This document shows, piece after piece, positions 53,740-64,000 of a stretch of DNA of 64,000 nucleotides. Origin of the DNA: Saprospirales bacterium GYS_P2D (GTDB taxonomy: Bacteria > Bacteroidota > Bacteroidia > Chitinophagales > Saprospiraceae). The stretch covers positions 310,001 to 374,000 of the forward strand of contig WUUP01000005.1 of NCBI GenBank assembly GCA_009833045.1. Reading direction: 5' to 3'. Position 1 is the stretch's first letter. Each line of letters begins with the position of its first letter. The notes beneath the pieces were generated by a model that made no database searches, was not told the DNA's origin, and saw only the letters and a program-made list of their open reading frames with translations. Both the position numbers and the translations under genes were made by a program.

Positions 53740-54669
53740 CTATTCATTTTGGAGAAAGTCGATATTTCGCTTGAGACCTTTGTATTTGGTCCTCTTGACC
53801 GCAGATTTGCTGAATACCCGAGAGAACACTTCTTGGGTTAGCTCAGTCCACTCTCTTTGAGACATTTGCAAGAGTTTTTCTTTTGGCTCAAAAGCTGGCT
53901 CACTGTGTCGAGTAGCAAATCGATTCCAAGGACAGACCTCTTGGCATATGTCACAGCCAAACATCCAGCCTTCCATCTGATCTTTAAATTCGGATGGAAT
54001 AGCTTCTTTCAGTTCGATGGTAAGATAAGAGATACAGCGAGAGCCATCCATGATGTATCCCGAGGGCGATATGGCATCAGTAGGGCAGGCGTCTATACAG
54101 CGAGTGCATTCGCCACAGTGGTCAGCGGTGGGCTGATCGTAGTCCAGCTCCAGATCACTGATGATCTCAGCTAAAAAGAAGTAGCTACCCACTTGCTTTG
54201 TCAAGAGTAGTGTGTGCTTACCGATCCATCCGAGACCACTACGACGTGCCCAGTCACGCTCCAGCACAGGTGCAGAGTCGACGAATACTCGACCCTCGAT
54301 GGGTCGTATCTCCTCCTCAATATATTCGACTAATGCTCGTAGATGATCCTTGACCACATGATGATAGTCCTGACCGTAGGCGTATTGAGATATTTTGGGA
54401 GCATCGGGATCGGATTGTTTATCAGGGTTATGATAGTTGTAGCTGAGGCTGATGACTGACCGGGCACCTGGTACGAGCTGAGTAGGATCTACACGCTTAT
54501 CAAAATGATTAGCCATATAATGCATCTCACCATGATGACCGGCATTGAGCCAAGACTCAAGCCTCCGTGCTTCGGGCTCCATATATTCTGCCTGTGATAT
54601 ACCTATGGATAAAAATCCCAGCTCCTTAGCCTTCTCCTTGATGAGTCGTGTATGGAGCGAGCTGCTCAT
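53740..54669 (-). CDS. queG: Epoxyqueuosine reductase
   Basis: A 309-residue QueG, which reduces epoxyqueuosine to queuosine in tRNAs with a GUN anticodon. The catalytic region is VFVDSAPVLERDWARRSGLGWIGKHTLLL; two 4Fe-4S clusters are bound by CGECTRCIDACPTDAI and CDICQEVCPWN. Length is slightly shorter than in E. coli, without a HEAT-like tail. It lies 10 nt after the UvrD-type helicase gene. Its tRNA targets would include any tRNA with U33-G34-U35, the sequence also found in the tRNA-like array. Confidence 0.93.
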   Translation of the reverse strand: MSSSLHTRLIKEKAKELGFLSIGISQAEYMEPEARRLESWLNAGHHGEMHYMANHFDKRVDPTQLVPGARSVISLSYNYHNPDKQSDPDAPKISQYAYGQDYHHVVKDHLRALVEYIEEEIRPIEGRVFVDSAPVLERDWARRSGLGWIGKHTLLLTKQVGSYFFLAEIISDLELDYDQPTADHCGECTRCIDACPTDAISPSGYIMDGSRCISYLTIELKEAIPSEFKDQMEGWMFGCDICQEVCPWNRFATRHSEPAFEPKEKLLQMSQREWTELTQEVFSRVFSKSAVKRTKYKGLKRNIDFLQNE

Positions 54670-54679
54670 TCTGACTTAT

Positions 54680-56947
54680 TTATTTGAGGATCTGAAGTTT
54701 AGCATACTGTAGCATGATGCGTTTTTGGGGACTCTCTGGCACTTGATCAAAGTGAATAGTCGCCACTTGTCGTTCATCGATGCTGAGCACTTCTCCCTCA
54801 CCAAATTTCATATGCATGACTTTCATTCCTTCTTTGATCTCGCTTGGATCATTTGCTACGAAGTCTTTGGCATTAATCTTAGGCATTGGCTGTTTCAGCG
54901 GCTTGAAGCTACCCAGTACTTTTGGCGTACCGAGTCCTCCGCCTTCTGATTTGCTTTTGATAGGGATCATCGAGTCCACATTTTCGGGTGGTATCTCCTC
55001 GATGAATCTGCTCGGATCGTTAAATCTCATCTGCCCATATTGATACCGACTGTTGGCATAGCTGAGGGTGAGATACTCTGCTGCTCTGGTGATGGCTACA
55101 TAAAATAGGCGTCGCTCCTCATCCAGTTGGTTAGGATCGGATAGAGACATGTACGACGGGAATAGATTTTCCTCAAGCCCCACTACGAATACAGATTTGA
55201 ATTCCAGTCCCTTAGCCGCATGGACACTCATCAGGGTCACTACATCGGTATTATCTTTGTCCTCATCCATATCAGTGATGAGAGCGATATTTTGTAGGTA
55301 CTTAGCCAGTGATTTATCGGCTATCTCTTCTCCTGGTTCCAGTTCATCATCCTCCACAAACTCCTGCATACCATCCAGTAGGGCATTGATATTCTCGAGA
55401 CGGGACATACCTTCCATACTACCATCTCCTTTGAGGAGCTCAGTGATGCCGGACTTCTTAGAGATATACATGGCCGTCTCGTAGGCATTTGCTTTTTCCG
55501 CTTTGGTGCGGAAGTTAGCGATGAGGCGCATGAAGTCTACTAGGACGGTTTTAGCCTTACCTCGCATCTCGACATGTGGGATACTCTCAAAAATGCTTAT
55601 GTCATTATCCTCAGCGAATGTCACTAAGGTCTCCAGGCTCTTAGCGCCAAATCCTCGCTTAGGATAATTGATTACTCTTTTGAATGCCTCATCATCCTTA
55701 GGATTGACCGTGAGTCGCATATAGGCCATGAGGTCTTTGATTTCCTTGCGCTGATAGAATGAGAGGCCTCCATAGATCCGGTATGGGATATTAAATCTCC
55801 TCAGATACTCCTCAAATACTCTCGATTGAGCATTAGTACGATAGAGGATGGCGATCTCGGTATTTTCGATGGAGTGGCGATTCTTTTGCTCGATGATCAT
55901 GTCCGCCACTCTTTTGCCTTCTTCGGTATCTGTGAGTGTTTTGATGACTTTGATCTTGTTTTGACCCATACGGTCAGTCCAGATTTTTTTCTTGATCTGG
56001 CGCTGATTGTAGGAGATGACCCCATTCGCTGCATCGACTATGTGCTGCGTGGACCTATAGTTTCGCTCTAGCTTAAAGGTCTGTACATCAGGGAAGTCTG
56101 TCTCAAATTGTAGGATATTTTCTATGGTCGCTCCTCTAAACGAGTAGATACTCTGGGCATCATCACCTACGATACAGATATTCCGTGGGCTATCCTCATA
56201 GTTGACAAATTGTCTCATGATTTCATACTGGAGGAAGTTTGTATCCTGAAACTCATCTACCAGCAGATATCTGAACTGGGCCTGATACTTTGCTTTTACA
56301 TTATTGGGGTTCTGATAGAGTAGTCTGAACATCTGGAGCAACAGATCATCAAAATCCATAGCTCCGGCTCGCAGGCATTTCTTGACATACTTATCATATA
56401 TCATGTGCATGAGCGGCATCCGATTCATGCGATCATAGGTCATGAGTTCTTCATTGACCGCATAGGCTTTAGGAGTGATGAGATTGCTCTTAGCGGAGGA
56501 GATACGAGATCTGACAGCTCCGGGACTATAGACTTTAGTATCGAGCTTCATCTGCTTGAGCACCTCTTTGATGACACTTTTAGTATCATCTGTGTCATAT
56601 ATGGTGAAGTCGTTCGGGTAGCCAAGGTGATGTGCCTCTACTCTGAGGATACGAGCAAATAGAGAGTGAAAAGTACCTGCCCATACTTTCTGAGCTTTAG
56701 GTCCTACTACTTTTTCGATCCGCTCCTTCATTTCTCGAGCTGCCTTATTAGTGAAGGTAAGGGCTAATATCTGCCAAGGGGCCGCACCGATATTGATCAG
56801 ATGAGCGATGCGATAGGTCAGGACTCGAGTCTTTCCAGAGCCTGGTCCAGCGATCACCATGACGGGACCTTCTGTGGTCTCAACTGCAGCACGCTGGATC
56901 TCATTTAATTCTTCTAAATAGCTAAAAGTTACTTCGGCACCGTTCAT
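54680..56947 (-). CDS. UvrD/PcrA-family ATP-dependent DNA helicase
   Basis: A 755-residue superfamily 1A helicase. Motif Q LNEIQRAAVETTEGPVMVIAGPGSGKTR (Walker A, Lys 39), motif Ia LALTFTNKAAREMKER, motif II VDEFQDTN, motif III GDDAQSIYSFRGA, motif IV LERNYRSTQ, motif V VTLMSVHAAKGLEF and motif VI EERRLFYVAITRA. The C-terminal KVLGSFKPL...MKVMHMKFGEGEVLSI part is the PcrA-type tail that contacts RNA polymerase in some species. Functions in repair and replication. Followed by queG. Confidence 0.95.
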   Translation of the reverse strand: MNGAEVTFSYLEELNEIQRAAVETTEGPVMVIAGPGSGKTRVLTYRIAHLINIGAAPWQILALTFTNKAAREMKERIEKVVGPKAQKVWAGTFHSLFARILRVEAHHLGYPNDFTIYDTDDTKSVIKEVLKQMKLDTKVYSPGAVRSRISSAKSNLITPKAYAVNEELMTYDRMNRMPLMHMIYDKYVKKCLRAGAMDFDDLLLQMFRLLYQNPNNVKAKYQAQFRYLLVDEFQDTNFLQYEIMRQFVNYEDSPRNICIVGDDAQSIYSFRGATIENILQFETDFPDVQTFKLERNYRSTQHIVDAANGVISYNQRQIKKKIWTDRMGQNKIKVIKTLTDTEEGKRVADMIIEQKNRHSIENTEIAILYRTNAQSRVFEEYLRRFNIPYRIYGGLSFYQRKEIKDLMAYMRLTVNPKDDEAFKRVINYPKRGFGAKSLETLVTFAEDNDISIFESIPHVEMRGKAKTVLVDFMRLIANFRTKAEKANAYETAMYISKKSGITELLKGDGSMEGMSRLENINALLDGMQEFVEDDELEPGEEIADKSLAKYLQNIALITDMDEDKDNTDVVTLMSVHAAKGLEFKSVFVVGLEENLFPSYMSLSDPNQLDEERRLFYVAITRAAEYLTLSYANSRYQYGQMRFNDPSRFIEEIPPENVDSMIPIKSKSEGGGLGTPKVLGSFKPLKQPMPKINAKDFVANDPSEIKEGMKVMHMKFGEGEVLSIDERQVATIHFDQVPESPQKRIMLQYAKLQILK

Positions 56948-57033
56948 CTCAGAGAGTTCTAATTCGACTTATTAATACAAGAGGACAAAGGTCGTGAACT
57001 TAGAGATATAATGCGAATTTTAATAATATATAC

Positions 57034-57681
57034 CTATGAGATCATCGAGGTCAGTGATTGGTTTAGTTTGTTCATTTTCTTTTGATAAGACAGTACCTCT
57101 GTGATATTTGGATAAAAATAGTATCCCCATAAACCACTGCTGATCGCATAGGCTAATCCCAATGTGACGATCTCAGAGCCAAAAATGAATCCTGACATAA
57201 TCTGGGCAAATGAGTAGGTGAGCAGTGCTGGAAAAAATAGCAAGTAGAAGCCAATACACCAGAATAGCCTATTAGACTTCAGCATTAGATTATCCCAAGT
57301 GTATTGGAGTTTCTTCTGAAGAAATTGATGATTTGTATTTTTTTCTGAGATGGGATTTGATCGTAGCCTTGAGAGCGCTTTATGCTTGAGTGTCATCTGT
57401 GCTGCTATAAAGTAGCACAGTATCAATATCAAGTATATAAATGACAAACCTATCCCATGACTGATACTATGTATGAAGAGGATAATGACTAAGGGAACTG
57501 TCAAAATAGCATAGTTGAGCTGAATCAGCCGCTGAGTATAGAGCGGTCTGATGATTGTTATGAGATAGTTGATTTCCTCTTGGAGGGAATGAGAGGGGAT
57601 CTCTGAGGGCAGCGGACTTTTAGTAGATCCACTTTGGCGAATCAGTTCGTGATATCGAGATTTTCGATGTATTAGGTCCAT
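57034..57681 (-). CDS. Hypothetical membrane protein
   Basis: A 215-residue protein with four or five TM helices (about 58-76, 78-95, 139-157, 165-184). The N-terminal 40 residues are polar (MDLIHRKSRYHELIRQSGSTKS...). I do not recognise the family. The strong hydrophobic segments suggest a real integral membrane protein. It lies between a helicase and atpC. Confidence 0.55.
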   Translation of the reverse strand: MDLIHRKSRYHELIRQSGSTKSPLPSEIPSHSLQEEINYLITIIRPLYTQRLIQLNYAILTVPLVIILFIHSISHGIGLSFIYLILILCYFIAAQMTLKHKALSRLRSNPISEKNTNHQFLQKKLQYTWDNLMLKSNRLFWCIGFYLLFFPALLTYSFAQIMSGFIFGSEIVTLGLAYAISSGLWGYYFYPNITEVLSYQKKMNKLNQSLTSMIS

Positions 57682-57760
57682 GAGGCGATCCGATTTGACA
57701 CTTTGGCTATTACCGAAAAATCTGAAACACCCTCAAAATAATGTCGAGTATATATAAAAA

Positions 57761-57785
57761 TAAAGCCCTCATTTAGAGGGCTTTA
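57761..57785 (-). terminator. Terminator of atpD-atpC
   Basis: A 10-bp perfect stem (TAAAGCCCTC with GAGGGCTTTA), 5-nt loop, followed on the minus strand by TTTTTATATA. Confidence 0.88.
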
Positions 57786-57794
57786 TGTATTGTC

Positions 57795-58046
57795 TTATAG
57801 TTCTTGTAGGCCTCTGACTAAGAGGGATACTTCATCATTGAATACTTCTACAAATCCTCTCTCTATAGAGTATGTAGAAGTGGATCCTTGAGCGTCTATG
57901 ACTCTCACAGGACCCTCCGACAGAGAAGATACGATGGCGGCATGACCCTTGAGTATCTCAAATTGGCCATTCATGCCAGGTACTTTCACAGAGGTGATAG
58001 GACCGTTATATACTTCTTTTTCTGGAGTGAGAATTGTTAAATTCAA
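57795..58046 (-). CDS. atpC: ATP synthase F1 subunit epsilon
   Basis: An 83-residue short epsilon subunit, MNLTILTPEKEVYNGPITSVKVPGMNGQFEILKGHAAIVSSLSEGPVRVIDAQG. It holds only the N-terminal beta-sandwich; the C-terminal helical hairpin is lacking, which is usual in Bacteroidota. It follows atpD by 31 nt, the normal partner, apart from the rest of the ATP synthase genes. Confidence 0.92.
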   Translation of the reverse strand: MNLTILTPEKEVYNGPITSVKVPGMNGQFEILKGHAAIVSSLSEGPVRVIDAQGSTSTYSIERGFVEVFNDEVSLLVRGLQEL

Positions 58047-58077
58047 AACGTCTTATTTATTCGTGATGAAAATATCG

Positions 58078-59595
<1,518 letters not shown>

Positions 59596-59622
59596 CTATT
59601 GTATGCGTTTCAAAATTTGGCG

Positions 59623-59654
59623 CAAAGATAGGTTTATTATCTATTGTATAGAAA
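59623..59654 (-). promoter_or_regulatory. Promoter of atpD-atpC
   Basis: On the minus strand TTTC (59651-59654) is followed after 20 nt by TATCTTTG (59623-59630), an exact -7 box. Transcription would start about 23 nt before the atpD ATG. Confidence 0.62.
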
Positions 59655-59775
59655 CCAGCGCTCTTGATTTTATTGACCGGATTTATATTTGGCGCATTTT
59701 AGATACTGCCATCACAAAATTGGCAAACTACACTTTCACTTATATCTGTCCGTATTATTGGCTGGTCTAGTAGTA

Positions 59776-60552
59776 TTATTCTTGTTCTGTGATGGGTGCC
59801 GGAGCTTCAGCTGGCACGATGACAAAGCTATTTATATTAATTCCAGCTCGTATACTGATCTCCTGAGCATTGATGAGCTCTAAAAGGGATAAGAAGGTGA
59901 TGATGCAATGCAATCGGTCTCTCAGGCTTGTGAAAATATCTTCAAAAGATGATTGGCTCTTTGTTCTGATCCTGTCTATGATGTATTCCTTTTGCTCCTC
60001 AAGTGTATAATTGTAGCGATATACCAGATGGCGTGGTTTTTTGTTTCTGATTTCCATCTGTCGCATGACATTTTCAAAGCTCTTGAAAAGTTTGAATAGG
60101 GTTAGTGACTCCAGCTCCACATCTACCAGCGCTTTATTGGCTATTGTTTTTAGTTCTTTTTTATTGTTTCCTCGAGGAGAAAGGTGGGTCCTCGCCTCCT
60201 CCATGTCGGCCATATTGCTCAGGATATCTTTAAATCTTTTGTACTCTATGAGTTTTCGAGCGAGCTCTTCTCGAGGATCGACTTCTTCTCCTTCGTCATT
60301 CAGCTCTGGACGTGGGATTAGGAGCTTAGCCTTGATACGCATCAGGGAGGCTGCTACGAGGATGAACTCGCTGGCAACATCAATATTGAGAATCTCCAGT
60401 TGACGGATATACGCTAAGAAATCTTCAGTGATCTTGGATATTGGGATATCCATTATGTCCAATTCATCTCGCTCGATGAAAAAAAGTAACAGGTCGAATG
60501 GCCCTTCGAACTGTTTAATCTTAATCGTGTAGCTATCTTGGTCCTGAATCAT
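59776..60552 (-). CDS. scpA: Segregation and condensation protein A
   Basis: A 258-residue ScpA, the kleisin of the SMC-ScpAB complex for chromosome segregation. IKQFEGPFDLLLFFIERDELDIMDIPISKITEDFLAYIRQ is the N-terminal signature that binds SMC; the middle is helical and charged; the C-terminal FEDIFTSLRDRLHCIITFLSLLELINAQEISI is the winged-helix part that binds the SMC head. No scpB nearby. Divergent from the RsmI-like gene. Confidence 0.93.
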   Translation of the reverse strand: MIQDQDSYTIKIKQFEGPFDLLLFFIERDELDIMDIPISKITEDFLAYIRQLEILNIDVASEFILVAASLMRIKAKLLIPRPELNDEGEEVDPREELARKLIEYKRFKDILSNMADMEEARTHLSPRGNNKKELKTIANKALVDVELESLTLFKLFKSFENVMRQMEIRNKKPRHLVYRYNYTLEEQKEYIIDRIRTKSQSSFEDIFTSLRDRLHCIITFLSLLELINAQEISIRAGININSFVIVPAEAPAPITEQE

Positions 60553-60614
60553 CAGATCACAAAGATAATCTTATGTGATAAGTCTATCTGAAAATGTCAT
60601 AATCTATAACATAT

Positions 60615-61313
60615 ATGCCATCACTATATCTAATACCACTGCCTATCGAGACTGAATCCATCGACCATATACCCCCTGTGACGAGAGAGCGTATCGCAGC
60701 CTTGGATCACTTCGTAGTAGAGCGAGCAAGGACGGCCAGACGATACATCAGAAAGCTGCATAGAGACTATGATCTCGATGCAGCAGAGTTCTTAGAGCTG
60801 GACAAAAAGGACGATAAACGGAATAGGGTAAATTTATCCTCTTGGCTTGAGGAGAGGGTGGATATAGGATTGATGAGTGAGTCGGGTGTGCCTTGTGTGG
60901 CGGACCCTGGTCATATGATCGTCGACCAAGCACGTCGCTCTGGCTACGATATCGTGCCATTGACAGGGCCTACGTCTATTATTTTGTCGTTGATGGCTTC
61001 AGGATTAGCTGGACAGCAGTTTACTTTTCATGGATATCTACCGATCAAGGAGCCCGCATTAAAACCGAAACTAATAGCAATGGAGAAGTCAGCAATGAAC
61101 GAAAACTATACCCAGATATTCATCGAGACGCCCTATCGAAATAACCAAATGCTAAGTCATCTAAAAAAGCATCTATCCAAGAATACGAAAGTATGTGTGG
61201 CACGAAATGTCACCGGATCCTCAGAGGAAATAATAACTCTGACCGTGGCGGAGTGGTCCAAAAGAAATATCGATCTGCCCAAAGAACCTGTCATTTTCTT
61301 AATAGGCAAATAA
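60615..61313 (+). CDS. RsmI-like SAM-dependent methyltransferase (tetrapyrrole methylase fold)
   Basis: A 232-residue protein of the tetrapyrrole methylase superfamily: MPSLYLIPLPIETESIDHIPP, SGVPCVADPGHMIVDQARRSGYDIVPLTGPTSIILSLMASGLAGQQFTFHGYLP and FIETPYRNNQMLSHL all match the RsmI family (2'-O-methylation of 16S rRNA C1402). It is shorter than E. coli RsmI and lacks its C-terminal domain; Bacteroidota often carry this shorter paralogue in addition. So exact target not certain. ATG at 60615. Confidence 0.86.
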   Translation: MPSLYLIPLPIETESIDHIPPVTRERIAALDHFVVERARTARRYIRKLHRDYDLDAAEFLELDKKDDKRNRVNLSSWLEERVDIGLMSESGVPCVADPGHMIVDQARRSGYDIVPLTGPTSIILSLMASGLAGQQFTFHGYLPIKEPALKPKLIAMEKSAMNENYTQIFIETPYRNNQMLSHLKKHLSKNTKVCVARNVTGSSEEIITLTVAEWSKRNIDLPKEPVIFLIGK

Positions 61314-61317
61314 ATAA

Positions 61318-61347
61318 AGGGGTTATGAAACCACCCATAACCCCTTA
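61318..61347 (+). terminator. Hairpin after the RsmI-like gene
   Basis: An 11-bp perfect stem (AAGGGGTTATG with CATAACCCCTT), 8-nt loop; no T run follows, so termination is only probable. Confidence 0.55.
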
Positions 61348-61394
61348 GTAAACACCCTTTACAAAAAAATATTCTTACATATATCTTACCGCAT

Positions 61395-61472
61395 CTGAGG
61401 TGAAAAGGGTTAATCAAGGGTCAAAACAAAAAAGTTATGACCCTTGTAAAAACCTCAGTGTGTGTATTTTTT
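61395..61472. repeat. Nested inverted repeats in the 498-nt gap before the unknown protein
   Basis: Outer pair CTGAGGT (61395-61401) / ACCTCAG (61452-61458) and inner pair CAAGGGTCA (61415-61423) / TGACCCTTG (61438-61446), followed by TTTTTT at 61467-61472. The remaining gap up to 61811 is AT-rich with no gene that I can support. A structured RNA leader, small RNA terminator or element remnant are all possible. Confidence 0.5.
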
Positions 61473-61811
61473 ATAGTCCTGTTGTGTCGTTACCTATTAT
61501 CATGATCTTTGTTTTTTTATGATGTCATAAATGTACAATGATCATATGGTTAGATAATGAGACACTAAATCCAAATATTAGACATCCCAATGCAATCTAA
61601 AACTGATACGAGAATTCTTTAAACCTCTGTTATAGAAATAGTTATGTGCTTTATAAGTCTAATAATTTGGCTAACCACTATAGATTTTTTAATCTTTCAT
61701 AAATTTAAACCTAAATACTTTTGAATTCCTTGACAGAAAGTACGCTATTTAGACATTGTTTGACAGCCTTTTATTGATGTGTAATTCACTAAACTATTGA
61801 AAATCAATTAG

Positions 61812-63341
61812 ATGTATGTTATCTATGAAAGGGTAAGGGCTCTTGTTAAGTTTTTGAATGTTGATACAGTAATATCTCAAAATCAGTTTTCAAATAAGCA
61901 GGTCGAATTTATCAAGTATCTTAATGACAACACTGATGCTTCCTACATTGAGGCGCTTCATTTCTTTTATGGAGGTAATAAGAAGGAGTCCTTCAATCGT
62001 TTTTTGAATAGGATAGAATCTATAGTGATTAACGGAGGCTTGTTAGCTAATTCTATTGTGAGCCTTAAAGGAGAAGCGTTTTATAAATCAATTTCGACAT
62101 ATAAAAGTTACGCTTCTCTTCAAATTATTAGAGAGTCAGGAAACGAAAAACTCTATGTCCATTATGCGGAGAAAATATTAAGAAGGGCAATTACTAACCA
62201 AATGCTTGATTTGGTAATGATCCTTAGTAGCCAATTGGAGTTTCATTATTCATTTATAGAAATAGACACTGTAAAAGAGGAAAAATACAGGTTACTTAAA
62301 AACTCTACCACCTCTACATTAACAGTAATAAATGAGCTTTCATTGATTTATTATAAACTCGGGCAACTAATAGTTTCTGGAAAGTCAGTTCGGTTAATTG
62401 ATGTAACAGAGGAATACATATGTAAATTACAGAAGGCCAAGAAACTGATTAATTATAATACTCCATTTACTGTAGCCCAGAGAATCTATGCGAGTTTATC
62501 ATATTATTTTCTATTGACGCAAGAATACTCAAAGATGTATGTCGTCTCTAAAGAAAGTTATGAATACTTCAAGATAAATTTTCCTGATAGAGCTCTTCAG
62601 CACTTTCTATTCCGGTTACGTATGGCAGTTGCGAAGATTTTTATGTCTGATTATAATGGGGCTCGGAGGCTTATGAATGAAGTCCTCGAGATGAATCCAT
62701 CGCCAGGATTATTACACTGGAACTCCGCATACTCATACGCTTTTGTTTTAGAGATGCTGACCAAAAACTATCAAGATGCCACAGACATTCTGATAGACAT
62801 GGTCACAGAGCCAAAGTTGAATAACCTCGAAGATATCTGGATACAGCAGTGGCGTATACGCTCGGCCTATATCCATTTTTTAGCAAAGATCGGACTGGTG
62901 GATCTCGAGCGTATCGGTAAAAAACGAGTGCCTAATTTCAGATTGGGCAGATTTCTCAATGAGGTACCCACCTATTCTAAGGATAAGCGAGGACTTAATA
63001 TTAGTATCATAATAGCACAGTTTCTCATATTGCTGGCTGATCGAAAATTTGGGCAGATATACGATCGGATCGATGCGCTGAGTAAGTATAGCTACCGTCA
63101 CCTGAAAAATGATGATAAGCTGCGATCCAATTGTTTTATCAGGATGCTGCTCTCTTTGGCGAAAGCCGAATTTAACCCTGTACGTGCACAGCGATATGCG
63201 GAGAAGTATGTTGAAAAGCTCAAGACTACAGAGATGAATCTCAATGAATACAGCACCGAGATCGAGATCATCCCATACGAGGATCTCTGGGAGATTATCT
63301 TACAATTAGTTGATCAAAAAAAGAAGGTCAATTTAACATAG
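61812..63341 (+). CDS. Hypothetical protein with helical repeat-like structure
   Basis: A 509-residue protein, no signal peptide and no recognised domain. Sequence is helical throughout, with TPR-like pieces (YSKMYVVSKESYEYFKINFPDRALQHFLFRLRMAVAKIFMSDYNGARRLMNEVLEMNPSP; YQDATDILIDMVTEP). The N-terminal two thirds are clearly more AT-rich than the neighbours and use different codons; from about 62690 the base use becomes host-like. This may reflect acquisition of the first part or a variable region. Twenty-eight nt downstream the GH3 gene begins, so they may be co-transcribed. Confidence 0.7.
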   Translation: MYVIYERVRALVKFLNVDTVISQNQFSNKQVEFIKYLNDNTDASYIEALHFFYGGNKKESFNRFLNRIESIVINGGLLANSIVSLKGEAFYKSISTYKSYASLQIIRESGNEKLYVHYAEKILRRAITNQMLDLVMILSSQLEFHYSFIEIDTVKEEKYRLLKNSTTSTLTVINELSLIYYKLGQLIVSGKSVRLIDVTEEYICKLQKAKKLINYNTPFTVAQRIYASLSYYFLLTQEYSKMYVVSKESYEYFKINFPDRALQHFLFRLRMAVAKIFMSDYNGARRLMNEVLEMNPSPGLLHWNSAYSYAFVLEMLTKNYQDATDILIDMVTEPKLNNLEDIWIQQWRIRSAYIHFLAKIGLVDLERIGKKRVPNFRLGRFLNEVPTYSKDKRGLNISIIIAQFLILLADRKFGQIYDRIDALSKYSYRHLKNDDKLRSNCFIRMLLSLAKAEFNPVRAQRYAEKYVEKLKTTEMNLNEYSTEIEIIPYEDLWEIILQLVDQKKKVNLT

Positions 63342-63369
63342 ATACGGCATCTTTGTCATCTAAGAGATC

Positions 63370-64000
63370 ATGGTTATGCTATCATGGATGAATGTATTGG
63401 TGCGATGGTATATCAAGCGATTTAATCGGGAGCTTGATCAGGTCCGATATGATAGTCCTGCATGCCAAGAGCAGGTGCGATCTGCCATAAGAGCAAATCC
63501 AATCTTGCAGTATCTCAATGATGACTATGATCTGGATCACGCTTGGCAAGATATCCCTGTCACAGACTATCAGCGATATGCCGATCGAGTACTGCGACTT
63601 AAAGATGATCCTACAGTGAAGGTGGAATACTTCGCTCAATCATCCGGCACTTCCACTGGCACAAAGAAGCTCATACCTACACCAGAGTATTTTGTCCGAC
63701 AAAATCATCTACGAGGATCATGGTATATCCTCAATACGCTCTACAATCATCATCCTGATACGAATGTCTTCAAATTTAAGAACTTGCTCATCGGGGGGGC
63801 GATCTATGAGCGAAATAAGAAATACTGGATCGGAGACGTCTCAGGTATCATGCTCAACCGTATACCACAGTTCTTCAGACCATTTTATGTGCCGACTATA
63901 GCCATAGCTACCTCTCCAGAGTGGGAGGGCAAGCTGGAGAAAACGGCCAATGCTGCAGTCAATGAGGAGCAAATTTCTCTCTTGGCTGGTGTTCCAACTT
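63370..64000 (+). CDS. GH3 auxin-responsive promoter family protein (partial, cut by window end)
   Basis: The first 210 codons of a bacterial GH3-family acyl-adenylate-forming enzyme; it is still open at the window end. After a helical start (MNVLVRWYIKRFNREL) comes VTDYQRYADRVLRL and the ATP-binding signature YFAQSSGTSTGTKKLIPTPEYF (residues about 88-109), as in plant GH3 amido synthetases that join an acid to an amino acid. Bacterial members are common in Bacteroidota; substrate unknown. Start may be at 63370 or at in-frame ATGs 63376 or 63388. Confidence 0.87.
   Translation, partial: MVMLSWMNVLVRWYIKRFNRELDQVRYDSPACQEQVRSAIRANPILQYLNDDYDLDHAWQDIPVTDYQRYADRVLRLKDDPTVKVEYFAQSSGTSTGTKKLIPTPEYFVRQNHLRGSWYILNTLYNHHPDTNVFKFKNLLIGGAIYERNKKYWIGDVSGIMLNRIPQFFRPFYVPTIAIATSPEWEGKLEKTANAAVNEEQISLLAGVPT

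Overview
The window comes from a chromosome of the phylum Bacteroidota, most likely a Saprospiria-type marine or sludge bacterium; the class is an inference. The evidence is: type IX secretion C-terminal sorting domains on two large secreted proteins; promoters of the Bacteroidota type (TTTG or TTG, about 19-22 bp, then TAnnTTTG) upstream of several genes; a RprX/RprY-like two-component pair; the Bacteroidota-specific GlmU-like nucleotidyltransferase; DUF2723, DUF4197, DUF4834 and DUF2490 proteins; BlaR1/M56 proteins ending in TonB domains; a bacterial GH3 protein; and a detached atpD-atpC pair. No phage, plasmid, integrase, insertion sequence or CRISPR array was seen.

Layout. 1-10 kb: SPFH protein with a small ribbon-helix-helix partner, a PDZ protein, an RprXY-like pair, and a leftward operon DUF2723 - rpiB - M28 peptidase. 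10-18.4 kb: methyltransferase, DUF4834-like peptide and pseudouridine synthase in one overlapping operon, then a 2OG oxygenase, thiL, trmB, an inositol monophosphatase-like enzyme, an FtsX-type permease coupled to an M23 peptidase, and a hydrolase. 18.5-19.1 kb: the most unusual locus, four tandem tRNA-like genes on the minus strand. 19-26.7 kb: housekeeping genes (spermidine synthase-like, GlmU-like, rpmE2, YraN, acyl-CoA dehydrogenase, HAD, SGNH). 26.7-34 kb: secreted proteins and a BlaI - M56 - M56 operon whose two sensor genes arose by a recent tandem duplication. 34-34.8 kb: three copies of a palindromic repeat. 34.8-40.8 kb: aspS, hemA, a metallo-beta-lactamase-fold enzyme, a DinB-like protein, folB, DUF4197. 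40.9-51.4 kb: a TPR histidine kinase and LuxR-type regulator followed by three overlapping genes for large exported proteins. 51.7-61.3 kb: DUF2490, AI-2E exporter family, queG, UvrD/PcrA helicase, atpD-atpC, scpA, an RsmI-like methyltransferase. 61.3-64 kb: a structured intergenic region, an unrecognised 509-residue protein, and the start of a GH3 gene cut by the window edge.

Main candidate for something undescribed: the tRNA-like array at 18502-19049. Each unit folds as a class II (Leu/Ser-shaped) tRNA with the canonical tertiary bases, but has a GUC (Asp-type) anticodon followed by U37, a G73 discriminator, and variable arms of 43-85 nt, far longer than normal tRNAs. The copies show a compensatory base pair change and wobble-preserving changes, a good upstream promoter and a downstream terminator, so they look maintained and transcribed rather than decayed. 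Whether they decode, or serve another function, cannot be told from sequence.

Limits: all calls were made by reading the sequence without database searches. Domain names rest on recognised motifs, and identity statements are by eye.
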